DNA of 64,000 nucleotides from Gavia stellata (taxonomy: Eukaryota; Chordata; Aves; Gaviiformes; Gaviidae), in assembly GCF_030936135.1 (NCBI RefSeq), contig NC_082600.1, positions 4,154,001 through 4,218,000 of the forward strand, given 5' to 3'. The position numbers and the translations under genes were made by a program. Every line of letters begins with the position of its first letter. Position 1 is the first letter of the stretch. The notes below the pieces were generated by a model that saw nothing but the letters and a program-made list of their open reading frames with translations, was not told where the DNA came from and did not search any database. Shown here one piece after another: positions 34,584 through 46,500 of the stretch.

Positions 34584-37500
34584 CTAGAGGGCAAAACCAC
34601 AGGGGTTAGGCTCACCGGCGCCTTCCCAAAGGAGTCACGCTGGTGCACGCTCTTCCCTTCCGCCTTATTTTTCTTTTCTGTTAAACCTTTTTTTGTTTTT
34701 AAAGCCTTTTCCTGTTGCCTAAGCAAAAAACAGCGACGTAAACGACGATTTGGACTCGATGATCTTTATGGGTCCCTTCCAACTTGCGATATTCTATGAT
34801 GCGATGATTATTGTTCAAATGTTTAGATACAGAAATACCTTTTATTGCTTTATTATTTCATTTTTATTTGATTTTCTATTTGATTTTATTTATTTATCTA
34901 TCTATTTATTTAAATTATCATTACACCTTTTATTCTCCCGTGGCTCAGAGAGAACTACCCAGCGCCTTTGCACCTCTTGGCGCTGAGCACGCGGCGACAT
35001 CCTCTTTGCTTCAAGAGAAACAGAGACAGGGCACAGACCTGTCGAGGGTTGGAATTTCTTTCCAGTTTTCCCTGTGAGTGTATTCTGGTTTACGGCAAAG
35101 TTTAGCTGTAGAAATGCTTTACGGGAACTGGGGGAGCTCATTTTAGAATGACTGAATAGACCGTCCGTTTATTGATGCCCGTTTTTTTTTTTGTCCCTCC
35201 ATCAGTGACAGCTCGGCGGGAGGGAGGGGGATTCCCAGCAGCGTATCCGAGATGAATAATTGGGATATTGGGGCTTGCAACGGGGTCAAAACAAAAACTC
35301 TGAGGCAGAGGGGAAGCTGAATAAATTCGCCAGCAACTCTTAACGAGCTGCAAACCACAGGAGAACAGCCCTCACGTATCCCTGGCAATTTTCATCGGGT
35401 TTTGTGCTGAAAAGGACCACAAAAAGTTTGTGCATCGCAACGTAACGTTTGGGTAAAAGCCCATCTTGGAGCCTATAGCCAAGGGTCTACCGTTGTTTTT
35501 CATTACCTGCATGGAAGTCTGAGCTGTAATGCAAATAAAATGAATTTTAGTACGGATAAGGCCCGGTACATTTATGTTACTGGTCAGGATCAAGCCTGAG
35601 CGCTAGTTCTGAAGTTTGATTTTTTTTTAGCTGCCTTCGAGCAGGTGTTCAGAGACCGGAGCAAATCGTTACGCGTTAAGTATGTAACTGGCTGCGTTAA
35701 AGAAAGATTCTTTTTTTTTTTTCTCTTCTTTTTAAGGGTCATACTCAACTCCCCCAGCAGTTAGGATCTCCAGATCTCCAAGGAGGGTGGAAAAGGGAGG
35801 AGGAAAAACTATACTACATTAACGCAGCCGGATGGGACACGCTTTAGAAAACAGCGACGTGAAAACCTGATTTTTTAGAAGCCGACTTCCAAAGTCTACT
35901 CAAAAAACCCCGCGAGCAGCGTCCGTCTCAGCTAACGGGAGTGGGGGAAGCGGCCAAGGTGTAAAACACCGGCTCACCATTTTAATCTCCCAGTTCACGT
36001 TCCACTGCTTCATGTTGCTGAACCGCCAGGTTTTGACGGCGTCGCCCGTGCTCGCGTCCATCCGTATCAGCCGGTTGTAGGCGATGCCGATCAGCTCCTC
36101 CTTCTTGCCCCCCTGGAACCTGCGACACGGCGAGGGATTAATAAACGTACACCCGCGATACATGTTAAATTCAGCAGCTGAGTTAACTGATAAAATCGGT
36201 TTTATAAGTCAGTGCAATTAATGCTTTTCATTTCAGTTCAAGTGCAACTTCCACAGCTAAGGACGTGCTGCGTATTTAACGCACTCCACGTATTTATTCA
36301 CGACATTCCTCCTGTTCCGCCCAGCAGACCCACCGACCTTGCAATGAAATGCGTGATGCCGAACTCCGGCAGCGACTGCCAGGCTTGAATAAACCGCATC
36401 TTCGCCTCGATGAGACTCATCTGAGCGACGTTCTGGTGAGCTTCCAGGATGCGCGCCGTGATCTGCGGGCGGCGAGACACACCGGCTTTAGGCGAGGGGG
36501 TTCGTTAGCGGCATCTTGACCGTCACGCGAACGGGTAAACGACTTGGGAGGCATTTGGGAGCCAGCGCGGTTATGAACAACGCAGACGATCGATAATTTC
36601 TACCCTGAGGTCTTATTTCAGCTACGACTGCTCAAAGCCTGTGACCGCGGCTGAGAAACGTGGAGCTGCTTTTGCTTCCTATCTCCAGACATATAAAAGC
36701 AAATACAGATCTGAGCTGTCTGGAGGCAAAGAGCCGCTCAGGCTCGGTTAGTTTAAGACGCAGGATGTGAGCAAACGGCGGGGCAAATTTCTGGTGTAGG
36801 GTTTCCAGTTTCGCGGCATAAATCACTGGGGACCATTATAAAAACCAAACAGGGCCCAAGTTTCTCGGGGAGGGTGGAGGTTTTGTTAGTCTTTTCATCG
36901 CTGCTCTCCAAACCAAAGGGGTTCTAGACTATTTTAAGTTTTATCTTAAATTTAGCTTAATTGTATTGTTGCTGTCACTTACCAAGTCTCTTACATAGCC
37001 TGGCTGTAGATGGCAAGGCGAAAAAAAAAAAAAAAGAAAAGGAGGCAGAAAGAAAAAAAAAGCAATCAGAAATATGGCAACAAAGCAAAGAAAAAGTGTA
37101 AATTAACTGCAAACCAAAGTTCAAGCAAAAAAAACACATGCACAATTTCTTAGGCAGAAAAGCAGCCGAAGTAAACGTAAGGACGGAGCGGGAACAAGCG
37201 AGCAGAGAATCGCCCCTCGTGCCGGCCCTGCCTGAGCACCGGTGCGGTCCCGGCTGGCCGGCATCGTGTAGAGATGGTTTTGGTCCCGCTGGTGGATGAA
37301 GAGGAGGGTGAAGCTGCTGTCTCAGAGCAGAATTTGTGTCCTCACGTTCCTCTCCATGCCTCCGCACAAACTCAAACCCACTTACTCGCAGAGGAAGCTC
37401 AATATCTCACTACGGGCCGTCAGCTCAATAGCTCTTTTTATTTGAGATAGGCTGAGAAATGATGGGGATGCTGCTCGGGGTAGCAAGGGGCTGGAGGACA

Positions 37501-40500
37501 ACATCAGCCGGAGCACGCAGGGCTGCGGAGGGAGGTGGCCTTGTCCTGAGGGTGGACAACGCCGGGGGCTTCCTGGGGATGCATCTGCCCTTGCAAGCCG
37601 GCTGGACGCCGCTCCGACACCGAACCCCAAGAAGGCACCTGAGAGCTGTGAGTAGGTTTATTTTGGGTTTTTTTGGTTTTTTTTGCATTTAGGATTTGGC
37701 GCTCCCCAAACCCGACCTGCCAACCCTACGCTGCTGCAAGGGCACGTGGAGACAAACACCGCCCGAGCGAGCCTGGGGCTGGTGTGGGACCAAGCGCCTC
37801 TATAAATCCTCCGTCGAGGCCCGCTGCCAGTTCCCATTTCAGCACCGTTTGTGGGCTGCGTGACCTCCTCCTCCGCCTCCTTCCCCTGAGCCGGGGCGAG
37901 GAGGGACCCTCGTGGCCGAATTCCTCGCATTCCCGCAGCCTCCATCCCTCCGTCCCTCCCAGCCGTGCCAGCACGCGTGCCGCCAGCAAACATCCTCCGC
38001 TGCTGCAAGCTCTGCCTCTGGCCATAAATGAAAAACCTACATCTGCTATTTAGCCGATGTCTATAGGGGACCCGGTGTTTGCATCGTGGCCACCGGCCCC
38101 GCGTGGAGCAGGGCGAGGGCTCGTGCCTGTCCCCGCGGTTCGACGCAGGTTATTTTTATAACGAGGATACCTGCATGGTAAGCAAGTTCTGAGAGCTAAT
38201 ATTTTTCCAGGTGCCTCCATTTTACTGAGTTCAAGCCTAGAAGGTATTATATATGTTAAAATGGTATATTTATGCAGCCTCTCCTCCATCCAAGTGGATA
38301 TAAAGGCTTATTCAGAAGAATAATAAGGGCTATATAAAATATAACTCCACTGCCAGGAAATCATCGTGCTGTGCCAATAAAAAGTTATATTTTTCCTGCT
38401 TCTCTGACTTGCAGCCTTCTTCTGGGTTTGGAGAAATTGTATCTAGCCACAGCCAGCCCGAAGGACACAGGCTGCAAAGCTACAGCTGAACGATTAAGTC
38501 ACCGAAAGGCCACGGAGCAATGCCTTACTTATTTTTGCTGCTGTACTGACATATAATGTCTTTCAGAAAGTCATGCATTTATTTCCAGCGCCGAACAGTT
38601 CAGCCCTCTCATGCACGGATCGAATGTAGCGTGGAGTTCAAGCACAAGTCACAGCAACTCAAAATGAAGCAATGTTTTAAGGACTGGCATTTGGAAGTAG
38701 TGGAAAAGCAAAGAGAGAAATATGCAAACCGCATTACAGCCAAGTCTGGATAAAGCACCGCAAGCAACTGCAACTCCACTGATCCTGAGGATTTCTGCAC
38801 GGACTCTGTGCAAGGGAAGGGGTTTTAATCCCAGCACCGGGGACTGATTTTGTCTCATCGCTGCTACATCCGTGCAGGGAGAGACGGGGGCAGCTGACCC
38901 ATGCTTTGCTGCACCGTCGCTCGGTATCGGCAGCGGTGAACACCATTCCCCTCTTTTAAACCATTCCCCATGTTTTTAAAATAAATGTAAAATGTATTTA
39001 AAATAAATGGTTCCTTGCTGCCGAGGCTGTGTACGTGCACCGTCGCGTAAGATACGGCATAATTAAGGTCGTGGGTGCCATCCCCAGGTGCTGGATCGAA
39101 ACCACACATTTCAGTCGGCATTTCATTTTAGTAACCGCGTGCATCCGATTAAGTGACAACATCCAAACCAGGCAGTGTTAAACACCGGCTACTGCCAAAA
39201 CGGGTGCACGGTCAGCCCGGTCCACACCAACACCGCGCCGGGAGAGCGGGCGCGCACGTACCTGCTTGTTCTTGTACTTCTTCAGGTAGCGAGGAGAAAC
39301 CAGACACTCGGGATTAATGTCGGTATTGATTTGTTCCGGGATCAGCTGCGGGTCTGGGTTCAAATGCTGCATTTTCAGGAAGGAGAGGATGTTCTGCACT
39401 TCCATGCCGTAGGAGCTGTCGGCCATCGTCTTGCCCTTGGAGGCCAGGCGGCAGGCGGCCATCCAGCTGGCGTACTGCGTCTCCTGCCCCCCAAACAGAG
39501 ACCCACGCCTGTCAGAGCGGTGGGGGTGCCACCTGCCCCCCATTCCCCAAATAAAACTCCAGGGAGCCTTTATTTTCCTTCCAGCCCCAGGAGACTCAAG
39601 CACAAAGACGGGCAAAACCACAGCCAACGTGTAGACTACAACCATGGGACAAAGCCAAGGAAGAGCAGGGGCTGATTTTCTACTCCAAATTCACACGCGT
39701 GCCCCGAACGTTGAGATCAAACACATGCAAGTGCGTTTTGGTTTTTTTTTTTAATTAACACCAGCTACATGGCACATCTGAGCGTGAGCTGATGGTGGGC
39801 AAAGGGCAAAGAGAGGGCCGGTCCAAGCGATAAACTTACATTATCGCAGCGAAGCCAGATTTCATTCATTCCCTCCGCCACCGGAATCAGAAGTTTGATG
39901 TTAAACTTCTGACCAGAGATGTTCACGTCAGGGGTAACTTCACATCCTGCAATGAGGGAGCCAGTGTTCAACAGGGGTGTGAAGAAGTATGCTTTAAAAA
40001 GATGAAAAAAAAACCAAACAAAGGAAAAGAAAAAGCAAAGCACTCCAACTAAAGGGTGTCCAACAGCATCCCAGTGCTGCAAGGGTCTTAGACCACATCT
40101 CCGATGGGATAAACACTCTACATAGCATGGACAAAAACTGTCAGATGTCTCTTTTTCCAAGTGAAAAGGAAAAAAGGGGGGAAAAAGCAAGACCTGATCT
40201 GAAAGCAATGCGGCCAAAGCTAATGTGCGTCTGCAGGGTTCATCTCATAGGTCCTGCCTGGCCTCGTGAACGGACCTGATGGCTGGTAAATACTCCATGA
40301 CCCTGAAATTTTCATGAAAGGGTAGGAAAAGGAGGCTGGATGGGTGCTGACTCTCACCCTGAAACCCCTGTATGTTATTTCAGACGGGCACATCGCTGCT
40401 ATAGTCAGTGGTGAGGTGTGAGCATCCCGCTTTCGGTGTCTGGAGAGAACTCCAAGCGGTTGTATAAACACTGGGGGGTGATGAACTGAACCAGCCAAGT

Positions 40501-43500
40501 TAGCCCGGGCGCCGCTTCAACACCGCCTCCGAGATTTTTTAAAAGTGCCGTCACAGCAGATATGTCAAAAGCTCCCAAAAAGGTCCTGCGGGCCGGGCTT
40601 CGCTCTGACTGCAGCCTGAGGTCGCTTGGCATCACATCTGCTCCTGCCTCCACGGGGAAAAAAAACAAGAGCTCTCTGCAGTTTGGTGGCTGCCGGAGCA
40701 GGAATGTTTAACTTGACATAAGAAAAGCCAGCAGCCGTAGGAATTTCAAAACTCATATGCAAGTGCTTGAGCGAGGCTGCTCACAACCAGCACCAGGGAG
40801 AGGAGAAAAAAACTTGAAAGGCAGCTTAGGAAGAGAATGGTCTGTTCTCTCCAGCGCAGCGTGTGCTCGGACTTATTCTCCGCCGTGGGAGTTAGTTCAA
40901 GTCTTTTGGATAGCCACAACAAAAAGGAGAACGGCAAGTTGTCTCCCCATGGTATTGAGGGGCTGGCAGCGCTTCCCCTCGAGGTCACACGTACCACCTA
41001 TTCACTTTCTAGAAGTCTAAGTATACACCATGCTATCAACCCCAGGCACCCTCAGTCCTTTAAAAATATTTACCCACCCCTAGGATGGCATGCCAAGAAG
41101 ATAAGGCAGTGGGAAAACGAGATGCAAGAGGAGCAGCCTATTACTGCAATAAAATGCAACGGCGCTTACGCTTCTCTCACCTCTCAGGTTCATCTGGTGT
41201 GCGGGAGTCCCGTTGGATTCCTCTTTGCTTTTATAGCAGGAGATAGAGGTATCTTTGAAGGTGCACCAATACGGCTTGTAGCCTTTCAACGTCAGCTTCT
41301 TGGGCCTGCCAGACAGGTTGAGGGACGTTACATTTGGTTTAAGCTCCTAAACAAAGCTGCTGCACCGGGAGACTCATTTCACCCTTGAAAACCTGGTGCC
41401 AGCAGCCTGGGGTATGCCCACCCCTGGGACAGCCCCTGCCTGGGAGCTCAGCCACCACTCACCATCCCTTCACTACAATGTTGGGTCAAGAAATTGAGCT
41501 GCAAATGCAAATTTGGCCTCTTCAATCCTATGGAGGTCCCACTAATTTGGGGCAAGGTGGGGGGAGCTGGAGAACTGTATTACAAAAACGGATGCGTCCC
41601 TGAACCGCTGCAAAATATTCCTCTTCACCTGCCACATTAGACTGGAACCTCTTTGCTTGAGCTCTGAAAGGAAGCGGTACTTCTAAAAGACTTGTCAGTC
41701 AAGCACATGCATGAGTACACTTGTTGTTTTCTTTTTAAATACTCCACATCAGAAAAGGTTCAGCTCCTTCCTATGGAAAACATAGATTTTGCCCGACTCT
41801 GCAGAAGCAGCAATGGCCCTGCAAGCCCCACCCGGCACGGTGGCACCCTGAGCCTGCTCATCCCACCGCGAGCCCAGGACTTCCGTAGAGCTTCTTAACC
41901 CCCCGAATATCTCAACCTTATTCAAAGGCTGATTCCGCAGCCTCTCACCGTGATGCGTTTCTCACATCTCCATCCCAGAAACAGCTGCTCAACCCTCATT
42001 GGTAGGGATCAAATATGCGATGGCCCCAATTGCTCGTCCTCAGGGCTCTGCACTTTCATTTCCAAGCAAAAGCATGCTGGGGGCTGCTCCGGGAAATTAG
42101 GGAGGTGGGGGCGAAAGATGGTGTCTGCCTGAAGCCCGCTGCTCCTACACCTCTGATGGACACCTGAGCTCGGGGCATCTGCTGCCTCCTCCTGCCTTTG
42201 CTGGTTTTCCTCCTCCTAAAGCCCTGGCACACACAGCCCTGCCCCGTGCAAACATCGCAACCTCGATTTCCTTTGAAAGCTGCCTCCCGCTGAGCACAGG
42301 TCACCAACCTCCAGCCAAGCCATCCTACACGTGCAGGTTTTTCCACCCTTTGCTTCGCATCCTTCTCTAAAGATGTTTCAATACGTTTTTACCGTCTTGA
42401 GCTTTTTTGGGGGGACTCCTTTAAATTGCAGGCAGGGCATTTTGGCTCACACGGGCAGTAACCTGGCTGGCAGGGGAGAGAGAATCATCCCGAGTCTCTG
42501 CAGCAATGCCAGGCATGTATAGGGACATATATATAGGACTTTTATATAAGGTGTACTAAGGACATATATTGCAGCTCCTCCCCAATGAAGTGTGACAAGA
42601 GGCACACCCAAAGCTGAGCCAGCTTGTCATTTACGTCATTTACGTTGGGTTTCTGGCAGTAAAATACCACCCAGCCTTCATTTTTAGGAGCAAATGGCAA
42701 TTCTGTCCTTTGCCGCCGCAGCAGGACAGCCTCGAATCCCAACCTCAGGGTTCGGGGCTTCTCGCCGCTCCGTCTCCTGCCCCACCAACTAGTGTGCCAA
42801 TTTGCAAGCAATTAGCTCTCTGAGTCGTGCCTGATTTTATTAGCAAATAAGCACACCAAAGGAAAGAGCAAGTTTTTTGTCCGTTTGTTTGTTCAGGGGG
42901 GGAAAAGACACCTACTCAGATGCAGGGCACAGTCTGCAGCCCTGAAACTTTGCCCCAGTTAAGACAGACTGCAAGCCCAGACGGACGCGGAGACCTTATT
43001 AATTCGCCTTCGGAGAGGCAGAAAGAGTTTTTCAGACAGAAGTGCCAGGTTCTGGCTCCAGAACCAAACAATTAATAAAATAAAGGCTTGTTCCGGAGCT
43101 ATTTTGCTGCCTACCGCTTTTCTTCCATACCCTATAGCTACGCTGTGAAATCTCATCATTATTTCCAGTTTCCAGAACTTTCCCTGTAACCCTTGCTGCA
43201 GCAGGCAATAAATTGCAAAAAGACGGCGGCAGCTGCCAAAATGTTACTGACAGTCCGGACGCTGCCGTTCCCAGTTTCCACATACCACAATCCAAGTCAA
43301 AGCAAAAAAAACCCAAACCCTAAATCCTGAGTCAGCTGGAAGAGGAGCAGAGTCACCTTAACCTGCTCCTTTTGGCAAGGAGAGGGCAGACAGACTGGGA
43401 TCCCGGCTGTTTATAATTCATCCAGCCTCTTGCAAAGCAGGAGAAGTATCTGAGCAAGGTTTCTAGGTTTCACTCCTAATTTTAGGATGGCTTGATCACT

Positions 43501-46500
43501 TCATGGGCATTAATTGTGTTACAGAAATATCCCGGCACGCGCTGCTGGCTATGGGATGAAGCAAGCTCTCCCGGAGGGATGCGTACCTGCCGGGGCGGTG
43601 ATAGCGGGAAAAAACTCTGGGTTTTATATAGAAGAACTGATCAACTTCAGTATCGAGTATTTCAAATAGCATGAAGTAATTAGTGAGTATGCTACGGGAT
43701 AAAGAAGTAAAATGTTTTAACAGCAAGAGAGCGCAGATGCTCTGAGCTGCGGTATTACACAGCGATTGCTCGGTGGCTTTTCACGCCAGGTCCAATAGTG
43801 GTGCGCAGCAAGATCTTACGGCCAGGAGACAAAAAAAAGTGGATATTAGGCGGTAGGGCCATTAATTATTCATAGATGTTACCAGTTTCACAAGCACTTC
43901 TTCCCATCAGCACTTACTTGAAGACTTTAATGTAGTCGGCGAGCTCCGGGATGGAAGTGATGTCACCCTGAAAAGAGAAGATTATCCCATTCATCCGCCT
44001 GCCCGAGCGGAGCCGGGGTGCTGGGTCCGGGAGGGAAGGGATGCTGCGCAGGGGAGGAAGCCAGCGGCAGCTTCACCGGCCAACAGCGGGGGCTCAGGGG
44101 TCATGGAAGTGCTCCTGAGAAAGCCCCATCCGCTTCATGGGAGAAGCAAGCGGAGAAAAATCTATCGCACAGAAGTGCTGTTTGGAAACCAGAGGACAAG
44201 GTTTTATTTTTCTTTGAGGAATTCCTGCTGCCGCCAATTCCCACCCGCGAGGTCACCGCCGGGTTCCCACAGGGCTTTTTCTCCTCCCTTGGTTTTTCCT
44301 TCTGCTCCAAACAAAAGGGAAAGACATAGCTCTGCGCCTCCACCGAGGACCGGGGAAGGGCTTTCTGACAGCCTAGAAAGGCTTTTCCCCCCCAGCTTTT
44401 TTAATATTGAGTTTATCTTCACATTTTGCGTGAGCAAAATATACAGGGTGGCACTTTCAATTCCCATAAGCTTGAACTAAAGGGTTTTCAAAGGACAGAA
44501 AAAGCAAAGCCTGCTCCAACAGCTTCCAGTAGCAAGACAGTTTACTTTCCATCTGCAATGAGCAGTGCTGTTTATAGATACCATGGGGAAAAAAATGCAG
44601 AATCTAAACAAACAATCCAGTAATTGCCCATTATCCGTATTCAATTACTCGAATGCATCTGGAAATGGCTACTGCTAACAACCCCTACGGAAAGGGATGG
44701 AGGTTTTCTGATGAATCATTGTCGTCTTCCCTCCTATCTGGCAGGGACTGGTCCTTCGTACTGTGCTTCAAATCTGGTTTTGCAAAGAAATTATAAAAGA
44801 TCTCTTGGCGATGAAAATTTCTCATTATTTCTGTCGCACCGAAGCAGTGCCACGACCGGTTAACATTGTAAACCTCTAGCGTTATTAATGTTAGCAAAGC
44901 AGGCTAAGTATGGATGTTAACTTCAAAAAGACCCTTTGTAAACACTTAAAAAAAATCATATGAAGTGTAAGAATGGAAAATTTCAGGGGTTTTAGGGTTT
45001 GAAAGAACTTAAAATGAAACTCAGAGATGGTATAAATGTGCAAAGTGCCTGGAAAAGCTGTGTTGTGCCAAGTCTGACCGGACCTACTCCTTTTTCGACA
45101 GTTTAGTTTTTGGGTTTTACTTTTTTAAAGGTGGAAAACCAGTGTTAAAACAGCATAACAGAAAAAAAAAGAAAGAAACTCTCTGAAATACAGTCATAGC
45201 CCACTCCAGGCTAAAATCCAGTCTAATAAAAACAGGGTTTCATGAGTGTAAGTTATTTCTGAAAATCGCGGCAGCTGTTTTAGGTGCTGTAAAACTTTGC
45301 CGTGAATTAGAAACGGTGGAAGAGAAACCTCAGTGTGAAGAATTCAGTATTTTGGAAAGCCGGTAGCGAGAACAGAAACGAAATTAATTTCATCTGAGTT
45401 TTCCATTATTTCACCAGGAAGGTGGCTTGGTGCGCCGGGGGGGGGGTGGTTCAGTAAGATCCCGGCTCCTCCGGGACTTCTCCAACACCATTTGGTCTTA
45501 CGGTCCCAGCAGGAAAAAAAGCAATATTGCACTTGACTTCTGCAGCAACGCAAAGCCGGGCACATGGGACGGGCTGAGCTCCCCCTGCTAAATTAACTGC
45601 AAACACCCAAAAAACAGAAGGCGGTCTTACAGCTTAAATGAAGCCTTCGGTTCAATACGTGCACAGGCTCAAAGAGGTTTTTATGCTGCTTTGGGCTCAG
45701 AGCAGAGCTCCAGCTTGGTGCTGGCCCCGTGTTGGACACTGCCCGCGGTCCCCTCCCACCAGAACTACCTCTTGGTATTTTAAAAAAATACTATCTTTAA
45801 GAAAATATTATTGGGGTCTATGTTTTGTGTTGCTTCACTGGGCTGTGGGCAACTTTCTCATGCTGTAAGAGCAGAAATAGAAAAAAAAGGGAGGGGAAAG
45901 AAAGGAAAATGGTTGCATGCCTGGAAAAATTCCCAGCTTGGGATGATTATTCCTCGTGCGAGGCGAGGAGGGGACATGCAAGCCACCCTGCCACCGCGTG
46001 CCTGCAACCCTTACCAGGATGGTTGACGTTTTGCCACCTTCCAAAGTAATTTCCAGATCCGAGAGCGCAGCATCCACCTCATCCACCTCCTTGTCGCTGT
46101 TGTTCAGGTGGTTTTCCGAAGACATGATGGACAGCTTATTGATGTGGTACTGAAAGGCAAGGCACACCATTTCACCGGGATGCTCCTGCGATCTGCTGGA
46201 TGCCGCAGGCTCATCACAACACAGCCGCTGCGCTTGGGAAGCAGAGTGGAAAACCGGAGCCGTACTCTCTGTGGGAGCAGAGGCCGGCAAGTGCTGAGAC
46301 CCGAGCACAGCCGAGTCAGGAATGACCGGCTTGGCTGTTCTCAATCTGAGGAGTCGGTGGTACGAACCCTGAAGGTCCGCTCAGGACCCCGCAGGGCAAA
46401 GCTGCTCTTTTCACAGCATCACAAACTGACTGAGATTGGAAGAGATCTCTGGAGGTCATCTGGTCCTACCCCCTGCTCAAGCCAGACCGCCTACAGCCGT

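Larger units (their letters stand above)
39947..46014 (-). other. FERMT2: FERMT2 introns 8-10
   Basis: Three introns around the PH-domain exons: 39947-41180, 41306-43917 and 43968-46014. No CR1 fragment or RNA gene seen. A C/G run lies at about 45436-45447. Confidence 0.65.
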
